NCBI RefSeq assembly: GCF_018449775.1
Contig: NZ_JAAVVB010000001.1
Coordinates: 434,001-498,000, forward strand
Length of the DNA: 64,000 nucleotides
DNA from: Mucilaginibacter sp. dw_454
GTDB taxonomy: Bacteria > Bacteroidota > Bacteroidia > Sphingobacteriales > Sphingobacteriaceae
Direction: 5' to 3'
Positions 9,689 through 18,519 of this stretch are shown piece after piece (the stretch's first letter is position 1; every line of letters begins with the position of its first letter). A program made the position numbers and the translations under genes. The notes below the pieces were generated by a model that saw only the letters and a list, made by a program, of their open reading frames with translations, searched no databases and was not told the DNA's origin.

Positions 9689-10840
9689 ATGAAACTAAGA
9701 TTAGGAATGATAGGCGGCGGACAAGGCGCGTTTATTGGTGCGGTGCACCGCATTGCTGCCCGTATTGATGATGATTATGAACTGGTTTGCGGCGCTTTTA
9801 GCAGCAGTGCCGAAAAGTCGATAGCAAGCGGCGTTGCGCTTGGTTTATCGCCCGAAAGATCATACGCTTCGTACGAAGAACTGATCGAAAAAGAAAAACA
9901 GTTACCGGCAGACCAACGTGTGCAGGTGATCAGTATTGTTACGCCAAACCATATGCACTTTGGCCCAACTAAACTGGCCTTAGAGAATGGTTTTCACGTG
10001 GTGCTGGATAAGCCGATGACCTTCTCACTGGCCGAAGCTAAAGAGCTGGAGAAAGTGGTAAAATCAAGCGGGAAATTATTTTGCCTTACCCATACTTACA
10101 CCGGTTACCCAATGGTAAAAGAAGCAAAGCAATTGGTTAAAGCCGGCAAAATTGGTAAAGTGCGTAAGATCTATGTCGAGTATCCGCAAGGCTGGTTAGC
10201 TACCTTTTTAGAAGGCGAAGACAACAAACAAGCTTCATGGCGCACAGATCCGGGTAAAAGCGGTATAGCAGGAGCCATGGGCGATATTGGTACCCACGCC
10301 TTTAACCTGATGGAATATGTTACCGGTTTACAAGTAACCCAATTATGCGCCGATATCAATATTGTAGTTGAAGGCCGCAAACTGGACGACGACGGCGCGG
10401 TATTGATCAAACTAAACAATGGCGCCAGCGCAGTATTAACTGCTACTCAAATAGCCGCCGGAGAAGAAAATAACGTCAAAATCAGAGTATACGGCGAAAC
10501 CGGCAGCCTGGAATGGCAGCAATGGGATGCCAATACACTAGTGGTGAAAATGAGTGGTGAGCCATGGCAAATCTACCGTACAGGCGGAGGTTATGTAAGC
10601 TCTTACGCGTCGCATAATACCCGTACACCGGGCGGCCATCCGGAAGGGTATCTGGAAGCTTTTGCTAACCTGTACCATAATTTCGCGCTGTGTGTTAAGG
10701 CCGAGATTGAAGGCACGCAAGCATCGCCAGAGGCTCAGGATTATCCGGGTATTGACGAGGGGGTAAGAGGGATGGCTTTCATTGAAAATGTAATAGCCTC
10801 AGGTAAATCAGACATTAAGTGGACTAAATTCAACGTATAA
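9689..10840 (+). CDS. Gfo/Idh/MocA family oxidoreductase
   Basis: 383 residues. The N-terminal Rossmann fold has IGGGQGAFIG at residues 8-17 for NAD(P) binding. The DKP motif (107-109) carries the catalytic lysine equivalent to EKP in the family, and GDIGTHAFNL (198-207) carries the conserved histidine. Family enzymes oxidise or reduce hydroxyls of sugars or inositols. The gene is first in a run with an epimerase-like gene 3 bases downstream and an MFS permease, so a role in uptake and conversion of a sugar or keto-sugar is likely. No signal peptide is seen, so it is cytosolic. Confidence 0.92.
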   Translation: MKLRLGMIGGGQGAFIGAVHRIAARIDDDYELVCGAFSSSAEKSIASGVALGLSPERSYASYEELIEKEKQLPADQRVQVISIVTPNHMHFGPTKLALENGFHVVLDKPMTFSLAEAKELEKVVKSSGKLFCLTHTYTGYPMVKEAKQLVKAGKIGKVRKIYVEYPQGWLATFLEGEDNKQASWRTDPGKSGIAGAMGDIGTHAFNLMEYVTGLQVTQLCADINIVVEGRKLDDDGAVLIKLNNGASAVLTATQIAAGEENNVKIRVYGETGSLEWQQWDANTLVVKMSGEPWQIYRTGGGYVSSYASHNTRTPGGHPEGYLEAFANLYHNFALCVKAEIEGTQASPEAQDYPGIDEGVRGMAFIENVIASGKSDIKWTKFNV

Positions 10841-10843
10841 TAT

Positions 10844-11899
10844 ATGAAAACAATTAAAGGCCCCGCTATATTTTTAGCGCAGTTTTTAGGCGATAAACCG
10901 CCATTTGATACTTTGGACGAGATCTGTAAATGGTCGGCCGGCTTAGGCTTTAAAGGGATACAGATACCAAGCTGGGCAAGCAGTTATTTCGACTTACAAA
11001 AAGCGGCAGAAAGCAAGACTTATGCTGATGAAATAAAAGGTCTGGTTAACAGCCACGGCCTGGAAATTACCGAACTGTCGACCCACTTACAAGGTCAGCT
11101 GGTTGCGGTTAACCCGGTTTATGATCAGTTGTTCGATGCTTTTGCGCCGGCACAATATCATAATAACCCCAAAGCGCGCCAGGAGTGGGCGGTGCAACAG
11201 TTAAAATACGCTGCGCGGGCTTCGCGAAATTTGGGCCTGAATGCACATGCAACCTTTAGCGGTGCTTTATTATGGCCGATGGTATATCCATGGCCTCAGC
11301 GCCCTGCCGGCGTTGTGGAAACCGGTTTCAAAGAACTGGGCAAACGCTGGTTACCAATATTGGATGTTTTCGACGAAAATGGCATTGACCTTTGCTATGA
11401 AATTCACCCGGGCGAGGATTTGCATGATGGTATTAGCTACGAAATGTTCCTGAAAGAAGTGAAAAATCACAAACGTGCTAATTTGCTTTATGATCCGTCG
11501 CACTTTGTATTACAGTGTTTGGATTATTTAGAATATATCGACATCTACCACGAACGCATCAAGATGTTTCACGTTAAAGATGCCGAGTTTAATCCAACAG
11601 GCCGCCAGGGAGTTTATGGTGGTTACCAAAACTGGGTTGAGCGTGCCGGCCGTTTCCGTTCTTTGGGCGATGGACAGGTAGATTTCAAATTGATATTCAG
11701 TAAAATGGCGCAATATAACTTCAGCGGGTGGGCCGTAATGGAGTGGGAGTGCGCGTTAAAACATCCGGAAGATGGTGCAAGAGAAGGTGCCATCTTTATA
11801 AAAGACCACATCATCCGTGTAACAGACAAAGCATTCGACGACTTTGCCGCTGCGGGGTCTGATGAGGATTTTAACAAACGGATACTAGGAATAAGCTAA
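10844..11899 (+). CDS. Sugar phosphate isomerase/epimerase (xylose isomerase-like TIM barrel)
   Basis: 351 residues, AP-endonuclease-2 superfamily barrel. Metal-ligand segments seen in order are CYEIHPGED, LLYDPSHFVLQ, FHVKDAEFNP and a terminal AVMEWECALKHPEDG. It starts 3 bases after the oxidoreductase stop, so the two are translationally linked and probably act on the same substrate: one moves a keto group, the other oxidises. The exact substrate is not visible. Length is slightly above the usual 270-330 because of the tail after MEWEC. No signal peptide. Confidence 0.9.
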   Translation: MKTIKGPAIFLAQFLGDKPPFDTLDEICKWSAGLGFKGIQIPSWASSYFDLQKAAESKTYADEIKGLVNSHGLEITELSTHLQGQLVAVNPVYDQLFDAFAPAQYHNNPKARQEWAVQQLKYAARASRNLGLNAHATFSGALLWPMVYPWPQRPAGVVETGFKELGKRWLPILDVFDENGIDLCYEIHPGEDLHDGISYEMFLKEVKNHKRANLLYDPSHFVLQCLDYLEYIDIYHERIKMFHVKDAEFNPTGRQGVYGGYQNWVERAGRFRSLGDGQVDFKLIFSKMAQYNFSGWAVMEWECALKHPEDGAREGAIFIKDHIIRVTDKAFDDFAAAGSDEDFNKRILGIS

Positions 11900-11945
11900 A
11901 AGCTATATATTTAACCAACCAATTATAAACTTAAACAAAAACATA

Positions 11946-13247
11946 ATGCAAATTAATCGTGACCAACTATTCAGGGCGAGCTGCTTGTCCCTGCTAGTTA
12001 CATCATTATCATTTGGTATTCGCGCGGGTATCTTAAGCGACCAGGGCGTGCGGTTCCATCTTAGTGGCTCAGAGATCGGTACTATTACCGCAACTGCGTT
12101 TTGGGGATTCCCTTTAGCAGTAATCGTCGGCGGTTTTATTGTTGATATAATCGGCATGAAAAAATTGCTGGTTGGCGCTTTTATTTTTCACTTAATAGGC
12201 ATCGTGCTTACCATTTTTGCCAACGGTTATTGGACTTTATTTGCATCAACGCTGTTGATTGGCATAGCTAATGGCACGGTTGAGGCATCTTGTAACCCGC
12301 TGGTTGCGTCTCTGTACACCGATAACAAAACAACAAAACTTAATCACTTTCACCTATGGTTCCCGGCAGGTATTGTTATTGGTACGCTGGTAGTTTTTGG
12401 GTTAGATAAGGTATTAGCCGGCCATGCCGACGTAAAACCTTATTGGGTTTCGCAGGTGGAGATAGCTGTTATGCTGTTGCCTACACTTACTTATGGTTAC
12501 TTGTTCTCAAAATTGGACTTCCCGGTTACAGAACGTGTTGCTTCGGGTGTAAGTACCCGCGATATGTATAAAGCGCTTTTAAATCCGCTTTTCATTTTTA
12601 TGATTATCTGCATGTTTGCTACAGCCATCACTGAGTTGTTTACTAACCAATGGATTGGCGTGTTATTTAAGACAGTCACAGATAATGCCATTTTAATATT
12701 GACGTTTGTGGCAACCATGCAAGTATTGGGCAGAGCATTTGCAAGCCCGATTGTACACAAGTTTGCGCCTCAGGGAGTATTACTTATCTCGGCTATATTA
12801 TCTGCTCTTGGTATCTATTTAATGATCACTTTACACGGTGAAGCTATCTATTTTGCAGCTGTGATATTCGGACTAGGCGTGGCCTTCTTCTGGCCTTGTA
12901 TGATCGGTTTTGTGGCAGAAAACTTACCACGGACGGGTGCAGTAGGTTTAAACCTGATGGGCGGTGCCGGTATGCTTGCGGTGTCGTTGTATATGATATT
13001 TATGGGCGGTTATTACGATAATCTAATGGCTAAAAACCTGCCTGCGGGAGCTAGCCTCGATGCGTATCGATCGGCTGCACCAGGTACTGGTTTGGCAAAA
13101 AGCTTTGACGCTGCCATGTCAGCATCTGGCCCTGAAGTATTGAAAACTACATTGGTAATCCCGGTAGGGCTGATCATAGCATTTGGCGGATTGGTTTTAT
13201 ATATGCGATCAAGAAATAAAGAAGCAGTAAAGGCAGCAGCTTTATAA
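11946..13247 (+). CDS. MFS transporter, sugar/nucleoside type
   Basis: 433 residues with about 12 hydrophobic helices in two halves. The family-typical segments are seen: GFIVDIIGMKKLL after helix 2, and ANGTVEASCNPLVASLY with HFHLWFPAG around helices 4-5. These place it near the FucP/nucleoside-permease-like MFS group often found beside Gfo/Idh/MocA genes in Bacteroidota. It should import the substrate of the two upstream enzymes across the inner membrane. It follows the epimerase gene by 46 bases and ends at a strong terminator, so 9689-13300 is probably one transcript. Confidence 0.9.
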   Translation: MQINRDQLFRASCLSLLVTSLSFGIRAGILSDQGVRFHLSGSEIGTITATAFWGFPLAVIVGGFIVDIIGMKKLLVGAFIFHLIGIVLTIFANGYWTLFASTLLIGIANGTVEASCNPLVASLYTDNKTTKLNHFHLWFPAGIVIGTLVVFGLDKVLAGHADVKPYWVSQVEIAVMLLPTLTYGYLFSKLDFPVTERVASGVSTRDMYKALLNPLFIFMIICMFATAITELFTNQWIGVLFKTVTDNAILILTFVATMQVLGRAFASPIVHKFAPQGVLLISAILSALGIYLMITLHGEAIYFAAVIFGLGVAFFWPCMIGFVAENLPRTGAVGLNLMGGAGMLAVSLYMIFMGGYYDNLMAKNLPAGASLDAYRSAAPGTGLAKSFDAAMSASGPEVLKTTLVIPVGLIIAFGGLVLYMRSRNKEAVKAAAL

Positions 13248-13270
13248 TATTAGAAAGTTATTAATTATCA

Positions 13271-13300
13271 AGCGATGGGTTTATACCCATCGCTTTTTTT
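13271..13300 (+). terminator. Rho-independent terminator of the sugar operon
   Basis: AGCGATGGGT (13271-13280) pairs exactly with ACCCATCGCT (13285-13294) around TTAT and runs into T8. Confidence 0.92.
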
Positions 13301-13361
13301 ATGCTTTTAATAGGCTTCATCCACAGATATTACTAATTTTAGCCAACTAATTACAAACACA

Positions 13362-14237
13362 ATGACAACAAGAAGAACGTTCTTAACCCAGGCAGGTTTG
13401 CTATCGGCAGGAGCTATGATGGCGCCAAAGTTCCTTTCGGCTAAGCCTGTTAAAAATGTGGGCCTGCAACTTTATAGTCTGCGAGACCAATTACCAAAAG
13501 ATCCAAAAGGTGTGTTAGCTAAAGTTGCGCAGGCCGGTTATAAAGAAGTTGAGCCATTTGGCTACAGCAAAGGTGCAGGTTTCTGGGGATTGGATGCAAA
13601 GGCGTTTAACGATGTATTAAAGGCTAACGGACTGACCACTGCAAGCGGTCACTATGATATGAACCAGTTCTTTGGGTCAGGTAAAACGGATAACCTGGAT
13701 ACTTATATCGAGGCTGCGCATGCTACCGGTCAATCAACCATCATTGTTCCGGCTATTAATGGCGATTTCATCAAGACGGTCGACGATTTCAAAAAGGTTG
13801 CTGAGCAGCTAAACAAAGCAGGCGAGATCTGTCAAAAAGCAGGCTTGAAACTAGGCTACCATAACCACAACTTTGAGTGGCGCCCGGTTGATGGTACCAC
13901 CTTTTACGATACCATTATTGACCAAACCGACCCTAAACTGGTGACCATGGAAATGGATATTTACTGGGTTGTACGTTCAGGTAAAGATCCCTTAGAGTTG
14001 TTTGCTAAACACCCTGGCCGTTATGAGTTTGTGCATATAAAAGATATGGACAAAGGCAACCACGAGCTAAATACCGAGATAGGCAGCGGCACTATCGACT
14101 TTGTGAAGATATTGGCACAGGCTAAAAGCGCCGGTGTTAAACATTTCATCGTTGAGCAAGAGAACTATACTAATATCGACCCTTATGTAAGCATTGCGCA
14201 AAGTGCTAAGTACATTAAGGATAAGATAAGTATCTAA
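13362..14237 (+). CDS. Exported sugar phosphate isomerase/epimerase with Tat-like signal
   Basis: 291 residues. The start TTRRTFLTQAGLLSAGAM has a twin-arginine motif and hydrophobic stretch, so export to the periplasm by Tat is likely. The TIM-barrel metal ligands are seen: LGYHNHNFEW, MEMDIYWVVRSGKDP, FVHIKDMDKG and FIVEQENY. This group sits beside 3-keto-sugar or inositol pathways in Bacteroidota. It has its own leader behind the permease terminator, so it is a separate transcript in the same neighbourhood and may act on the sugar before import. Confidence 0.9.
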   Translation: MTTRRTFLTQAGLLSAGAMMAPKFLSAKPVKNVGLQLYSLRDQLPKDPKGVLAKVAQAGYKEVEPFGYSKGAGFWGLDAKAFNDVLKANGLTTASGHYDMNQFFGSGKTDNLDTYIEAAHATGQSTIIVPAINGDFIKTVDDFKKVAEQLNKAGEICQKAGLKLGYHNHNFEWRPVDGTTFYDTIIDQTDPKLVTMEMDIYWVVRSGKDPLELFAKHPGRYEFVHIKDMDKGNHELNTEIGSGTIDFVKILAQAKSAGVKHFIVEQENYTNIDPYVSIAQSAKYIKDKISI

Positions 14238-14243
14238 CCTGGT

Positions 14244-14323
14244 TTGTCATTGCGAGGAGTGAAACGACGTGGCAATCGCACGCTGCAAAGTTCGCGATTG
14301 CCACGCTGCGCTCGCAATGACAA
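14244..14323. repeat. Dispersed imperfect palindrome (GTCATTGCGAG family)
   Basis: TTGTCATTGCGAGGAG on the left and CTCGCAATGACAA on the right, inner arms GGCAATCGC / GCGATTGCC. It fills nearly the whole gap between the epimerase stop and the ABC gene start. Confidence 0.85.
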
Positions 14324-14341
14324 TCTTTTATAATTGCTGTC

Positions 14342-15091
14342 ATGATCCAGATCACCAATCTCCATAAAACCTTTAACCGTGGCAAGGCCAACGAGGTGAA
14401 CGCGGTTAAAGGCATTGATCTAACCATCAATGGTGAGGAGTTTGTGGTTATTGTAGGATCGAACGGTTCTGGTAAAACCACACTGCTTAACCTCATCTCA
14501 GGCAGCGTCATTCCATCATCGGGTACTATCAGCATTGATGGCGACGACGTTACCAAACTGGCCGACTACCAGCGCAGCAAATGGATAGCCCGGGTGTTCC
14601 AAAACCCCATGAGTGGTACAGCGTCCGAACTGAGCATACTGGACAACTTCCGCCTTGCGGCCATCCGCACCAAAGCCAAGGGCTTAAACATTGGCGTTAC
14701 CGAGGCTTTTAAGCGCGATGTAAAGCAAAGAATAGCCGCACTAGGTATGGGCCTCGAAACCAAGCTGGAACAACCCATCGGTACGCTATCGGGCGGGCAG
14801 CGCCAGGCTTTAACCTTGCTCATGAGTGTGATGGACGAGTGCAAGATCTTACTGCTGGATGAGCCTACCGCTGCCCTCGATCCAAAGTCAGCAGAGATAG
14901 TGATCAATATAGCTGACAAACTTACGACAGCCTACAAGCTGACCACTATACTAATCACTCATAACCTCAAAGATGCCTACAATCATGGAACCCGCATTAT
15001 CCAGATGGGTGAGGGGCATATCTTAAAGGACATTGATGCTACGCACAAGAAAGCATTAAAGCAGAGCGATCTGTTTGAGTGGTTTGCTTAG
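14342..15091 (+). CDS. ABC transporter ATP-binding protein, orphan
   Basis: 249 residues. Walker A is GSNGSGKT (39-46), the Q-loop is in VFQNPMSGTASEL, the signature is LSGGQRQAL, Walker B is ILLLDEPTAALDP and the H-loop is LITHNL. The VFQNPMSGTA and SVMDECKILLL segments resemble the ATPases of the TrpXY-type importers (substrate protein plus LivH-like permease), but neither a permease nor a binding protein is present here. It therefore either works with distant partners or is a leftover. Palindromic repeats lie on both sides. Confidence 0.9.
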   Translation: MIQITNLHKTFNRGKANEVNAVKGIDLTINGEEFVVIVGSNGSGKTTLLNLISGSVIPSSGTISIDGDDVTKLADYQRSKWIARVFQNPMSGTASELSILDNFRLAAIRTKAKGLNIGVTEAFKRDVKQRIAALGMGLETKLEQPIGTLSGGQRQALTLLMSVMDECKILLLDEPTAALDPKSAEIVINIADKLTTAYKLTTILITHNLKDAYNHGTRIIQMGEGHILKDIDATHKKALKQSDLFEWFA

Positions 15092-15135
15092 TTGGTTCAT
15101 TGGTCAACAGTCATTAGTTCATTGGTATTCTATTA

Positions 15136-15241
15136 CCCACCACGTCAATTGCGAGGAACGAAGCCATCTCTACACGCCAGGCGGATAATATCGTTCAGAG
15201 ATCGTCACGCTCGTACCTCGCTCACGATGACGTGAGGGTGG
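15136..15241. repeat. Dispersed imperfect palindrome, CCACCACGTCA arms
   Basis: Left arm CCACCACGTCAATTGCGAG, right arm CTCACGATGACGTGAGGGTGG; the type is closest to 1533-1634. Together with the next two elements it fills the 480-bp gap before the small gene at 15575. Confidence 0.75.
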
Positions 15242-15243
15242 AG

Positions 15244-15391
15244 TGTTTTGTTTCACGCGTGTCTGCAACAGATGAAACAAGTGAAACAATATTTTTAAAT
15301 AAACTCTTGATAATTAAGTGTTTGTAAGAATTGAGTGAAACAGAATGAAACAGTAAAAATGACTTTTAAGTCTTATTTTGTTTCACTTAAG
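15244..15391. repeat. GTTTCA-word intergenic element, copy E2 (inverted relative to E1)
   Basis: Read on the minus strand it repeats the parts of the 2806-2975 element in the same order: AAGTGAAACAAAA, GACTTAAAAGTCA (15359-15371 on plus as TGACTTTTAAGTC), a GTTTCATTCTGTTTCAC pair, TTATTTAAAAATA, a GTTTCACTTGTTTCATC pair and ACGCGTGAAACAAAACA. The bases between the words differ much more than the words. Confidence 0.75.
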
Positions 15392-15428
15392 TACTGCTAA
15401 AAAGCGTCGTAATACGAATTGCCCCTCT

Positions 15429-15520
15429 GTCATTGCGAGCGTAGCGCGGCAATCGCAAGTAGAAGGGCACCGCCATATATTATTCGCGATTGCTTCGTCG
15501 TTCCTCCTCGCAATGACAAT
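15429..15520. repeat. Dispersed imperfect palindrome, mixed arms
   Basis: Starts TGTCATTGCGAGCGTAGCG and ends CGTTCCTCCTCGCAATGACA. The outer ends pair, but the half-unit type differs on each side (GCGTAGCGCGGCAATCGC against GCGATTGCTTCGTCG). Confidence 0.8.
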
Positions 15521-15574
15521 AAGTTTCTTATAACTCAATCTTTTTGGCAAACTTATTGCAATGCCCTATTCACT

Positions 15575-15817
15575 ATGAAGAACTTAAATTTCCAAAATAT
15601 ATTTGATGCGTACCAACTGGTTGGTGGTGCCAAGATCAAAGGCAAACAAGCAGACGAACTTTTTGAGCTTGGCGAATATGACGCTAACAAAAGAGGTTAC
15701 ACTATATACCCTATTGACAACGGTATACGCTATGTCGATTTTGCCATGGTGGTTGCCGAGAAGGAGTTGAAGAACAATTTCGTGATAGAGGTTATTAAAC
15801 AGAATATCGCCGCATAA
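15575..15817 (+). CDS. Small conserved protein of unknown function
   Basis: 80 residues from the ATG at 15575; longer in-frame starts run back into the palindromic repeat and are unlikely. The protein (MKNLNFQNIFDAYQLVGGAK, then KGYT/YPIDNGIRYVDFAMVVAEKEL) has mixed helices and strands, no signal peptide and no cysteine. I do not recognise a family. A clean terminator right at its stop supports a real gene. Confidence 0.65.
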   Translation: MKNLNFQNIFDAYQLVGGAKIKGKQADELFELGEYDANKRGYTIYPIDNGIRYVDFAMVVAEKELKNNFVIEVIKQNIAA

Positions 15818-15852
15818 AAAAAGCCGTTTTGCACTTAGCAGAACGGCTTTTT
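15818..15852 (+). terminator. Hairpin terminator
   Basis: 15-bp arms (15818-15832 and 15838-15852, one G-U pair) around ACTTA with A-tract before and T-tract after. It begins directly at the stop of the small gene and also faces the 3' end of the minus-strand dehydrogenase gene. Confidence 0.9.
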
Positions 15853-15907
15853 TTGCGTTATTGCATTTTAAAACATTTAAAAGCGCTTTAAAACATTTTA
15901 ACGCGCG

Positions 15908-17158
15908 TTATTTTTGATAACTGATTTTATAAACAGTTCCCTTGTTATCATCGGTAACATAGATGGAGCCGTCTGGACCTTGTGCCAGTCCGCATGGGCG
16001 GTGTACCGCCGCGCCTGATGCTTTCTGCTCGGCAGTACCGGCAAAGCCATCAGCAAAAACTTCCCATTTACCATCAGGCATACCATTTTTAAATGGCTGG
16101 AATACTACGCAGTAACCGGCTTGCGGTAGCGGCGCGCGGTTCCATGAACCATGGAATGCAATGAAAGCCCCATTTTTGTAACGCTCGGGAAATTGATTTC
16201 CGGTGTAAAATAATAAACCGCAAGGCGCATAGTGACCGGGGTAAGCAGCAACCGGGTTGATATATTTCGGATCGGCAGTTTTCACGCCGTCGCCGCCATA
16301 TTCAGGGCCCATCATGTTTTGATGTTTTTGCCAGTCATAATAAACATATGGCCAACCGGCGTTGTCACCTTTTTTTAAAGCGAACATACACTCGGCCGGT
16401 AATTCTGCAGATTGCTCAGCTGTATACAATTTAGGGAACAGATCATGCAAGGCGTCACGGCCATGCTGCATTACAAAAAGCTGATTGTCCTGTTGATTCC
16501 AGGCAATACCTACCACGTTTCTTAATCCCCAGGCATAGTGTGCATCTTTACTATAAGTTTGATTTAGCTTATCGGCTTTAAACTGCCAGATACCGGCGGT
16601 CGAATCCAGGATAGGGCAGCCGGTTCTCTTCTTATCATACTCTTCGCAGATGTTGCTTGGGGCGCCAATGTTTACATAGATGTTACCGTCGTTATCTAAA
16701 GTAAGTGCTTTAGGCTGATGATGGTTGATCTCTACCAGGCCATGTACAATTGTTTCCGGGTGATTTGGATCAATAACCTGGTTGTTGGCATCCAGTTTGT
16801 AACGGAAAACTGAATTTTTGGAAGATGCGTACAGGTAACCATTTTTTATGGCGATACCGGTGCCACCGTAGTCTGCAAAGCTTGTTTTTATGGTAGCCTT
16901 ATTATTTGCCTCATGCAATACAATGATGCCTTTACTTACACGTGTGCTTGCCATGTGGATATAAATATCATTTTGCGGCGTAACTACCAGGTGGCGCGCG
17001 CTTCCCAAATTGTCGGCAATAATGGTAGAGCTAAAACCTGCGGGTAAGGTAATAGGAACCTCGGCGGGTTTAGTATCAGTCTTTAAGGCGTTCAGGGTGA
17101 AGAATCCGCCCACTGCCACCAGCGGCAACAATAGCGAGAGCAATTTCTTGTTTTTCAT
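15908..17158 (-). CDS. PQQ-type sugar dehydrogenase, sorbosone dehydrogenase-like beta-propeller
   Basis: 416 residues with an N-terminal hydrophobic signal or anchor (LLSLLLPLVAVGGFFTLNAL). The body shows six-bladed propeller repeats with NDIYIHMAS, DNDGNIYVNIGAPSN, WGLRNVVGIAW and QGPDGSIYVTDDNKGTVY. FHGSWNRAPLPQAGY is the signature region of Bacteroidota GDSL-like sorbosone dehydrogenases. It probably oxidises an aldose or ketose in the periplasm with PQQ; no PQQ synthesis genes are here. The sugar cassette upstream makes a shared pathway possible but unproven. Confidence 0.88.
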   Translation of the reverse strand: MKNKKLLSLLLPLVAVGGFFTLNALKTDTKPAEVPITLPAGFSSTIIADNLGSARHLVVTPQNDIYIHMASTRVSKGIIVLHEANNKATIKTSFADYGGTGIAIKNGYLYASSKNSVFRYKLDANNQVIDPNHPETIVHGLVEINHHQPKALTLDNDGNIYVNIGAPSNICEEYDKKRTGCPILDSTAGIWQFKADKLNQTYSKDAHYAWGLRNVVGIAWNQQDNQLFVMQHGRDALHDLFPKLYTAEQSAELPAECMFALKKGDNAGWPYVYYDWQKHQNMMGPEYGGDGVKTADPKYINPVAAYPGHYAPCGLLFYTGNQFPERYKNGAFIAFHGSWNRAPLPQAGYCVVFQPFKNGMPDGKWEVFADGFAGTAEQKASGAAVHRPCGLAQGPDGSIYVTDDNKGTVYKISYQK

Positions 17159-17416
17159 AAGCTGTCTTGTTTGTTTATCAAGTAGTATGGTTTATTCATC
17201 AAATTTAAGGGAATAAATTTTAAGGCCTGCAACCAAATTAAATATTAGCAAAGCTTTTACATAGCTTCATAATTTCATCTTTGTAAAATATTATTCCGTT
17301 TTGTATTTATTTTAAGATATTTAATTTGTTATATGATAATATATACAGTTTATTGGCAAAGCGTAGATTAAACCTTAACGGTTTTGTATCGTCCTAATGG
17401 TATAAAAATTAAGATT

Positions 17417-18121
17417 ATGAAAAAGATAGCTTTAGTATCAGCAATAGCATTAAGTGGTTTATTTTACACCAGCGCAAATGCACAAATATTACAAATTGGT
17501 TTACGCTTAGGTGGTCATCGCCCGGTAGTTGAAGCCTCTTTGGCTACCCCAAGTGTAGCTGTTGATTATAACAACGCCGACGATTATTATTACCTGCCGG
17601 ATGTTGACGCTTATTATAGCGTACCAGAACATGCCTATTATTACAATAATGGCGACAACTGGGTATCTGCCGCTTACCTGCCGGGTGAATATCGTAACTA
17701 TGATTGGCGAGCTGCCCGTCACTATGAAGTACGCGCTCCTCGTCCGTTCTTACGTGCCGATATGTACCGCGAACGTTATAGTGGCCGCGCCTACGACTGG
17801 AGAGCTTATAACAATAGGGTAGATAACCGTTTTGACGGACGTCGTGACGATAGATTTACCCCAAGACGCGACGACCGTTTCGATAACCGTCAGCAAGCGC
17901 AACCACGTTTTGAAAGACCAGGTGATCAGCCCCGCGGTGCACAACATACCCAAGGTAACCGCGATCAGAATAATCAAGGTGGCAGAGGTAACCGGAATGA
18001 TAACGGTGGCCAAAACACCAAACAGCCGCAACGCTCAAACGGTAATGGCCAGCAACAACGCAACGATGACCATTTTGCCGCTAACCGCGATCAAAACCAG
18101 GGACATAGATTTGGTAAATAA
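17417..18121 (+). CDS. Secreted protein with disordered Arg/Asn/Gln/Asp-rich tail
   Basis: 234 residues from the ATG at 17417, which opens a clear signal peptide (MKKIALVSAIALSGLFYTSA, then NAQ). Residues about 25-110 are Tyr/Asp-rich (DDYYYLPDVDAYYSVPEHAYYY, a YXXP-type surface pattern). From about residue 135 it turns into low-complexity sequence with repeats of RRDDRF and later GNRDQNNQGGRGNRN. The strongly basic disordered tail suggests binding of polyanions, RNA or the cell surface; this is inference. I do not know a family with a proven role. Confidence 0.75.
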   Translation: MKKIALVSAIALSGLFYTSANAQILQIGLRLGGHRPVVEASLATPSVAVDYNNADDYYYLPDVDAYYSVPEHAYYYNNGDNWVSAAYLPGEYRNYDWRAARHYEVRAPRPFLRADMYRERYSGRAYDWRAYNNRVDNRFDGRRDDRFTPRRDDRFDNRQQAQPRFERPGDQPRGAQHTQGNRDQNNQGGRGNRNDNGGQNTKQPQRSNGNGQQQRNDDHFAANRDQNQGHRFGK

Positions 18122-18150
18122 GCGCAATTTCCTCCATCATATATAATAGA

Positions 18151-18176
18151 AAAAGCCACTGTAAGGTGGCTTTTTT
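18151..18176 (+). terminator. Rho-independent terminator
   Basis: AAAAGCCAC (18151-18159) pairs with GTGGCTTTT (18166-18174), followed by more T. Confidence 0.9.
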
Positions 18177-18202
18177 GTTGTTGATCTCCATCCATCATTG
18201 CG

Positions 18203-18500
18203 GATCGCTTGATTAGCTTATCGCTCGTCTAGCGCTCAATCGCCGCTAAGGCTTTGTTCTTTTGTCTTGATACAAAAGAACCAAAAAATCAAGTCAGCAA
18301 AAAGGCTTCTTTGCGCGCTAGGCCTTTGCCCTGCAAATCAAACAGAATCACAAGGCCGCAATCTTTTTGCCCTGCTTCGCTCGCACTAGTCCTCCGCTTC
18401 AGCAAAAAGTTGAATGCCTTCTCCCGCCCGCAAGGCCAACTTATTCTGTTTGCTTTCACCCGAAGCTGGTTTGCTGACCTCTGCACAACAACATGAACTC
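18203..18500 (+). repeat. Dispersed repeat family B, left copy of an inverted pair
   Basis: Begins GGATCGCTTGATTAGC and passes CCAAAAAATCAAGTCA, GCCCTGCAAA, CACAAGGCC and CACCCGAAGCTG. The inverted partner is 18520-18870 and a third, split copy is at 49463-49531 plus 50687-50935. Frames of 60-80 codons in it have no protein character. The 18122-18952 gap holds these repeats and no gene. Confidence 0.75.
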
Positions 18501-18519
18501 ATCACGCTATAAATGATCG

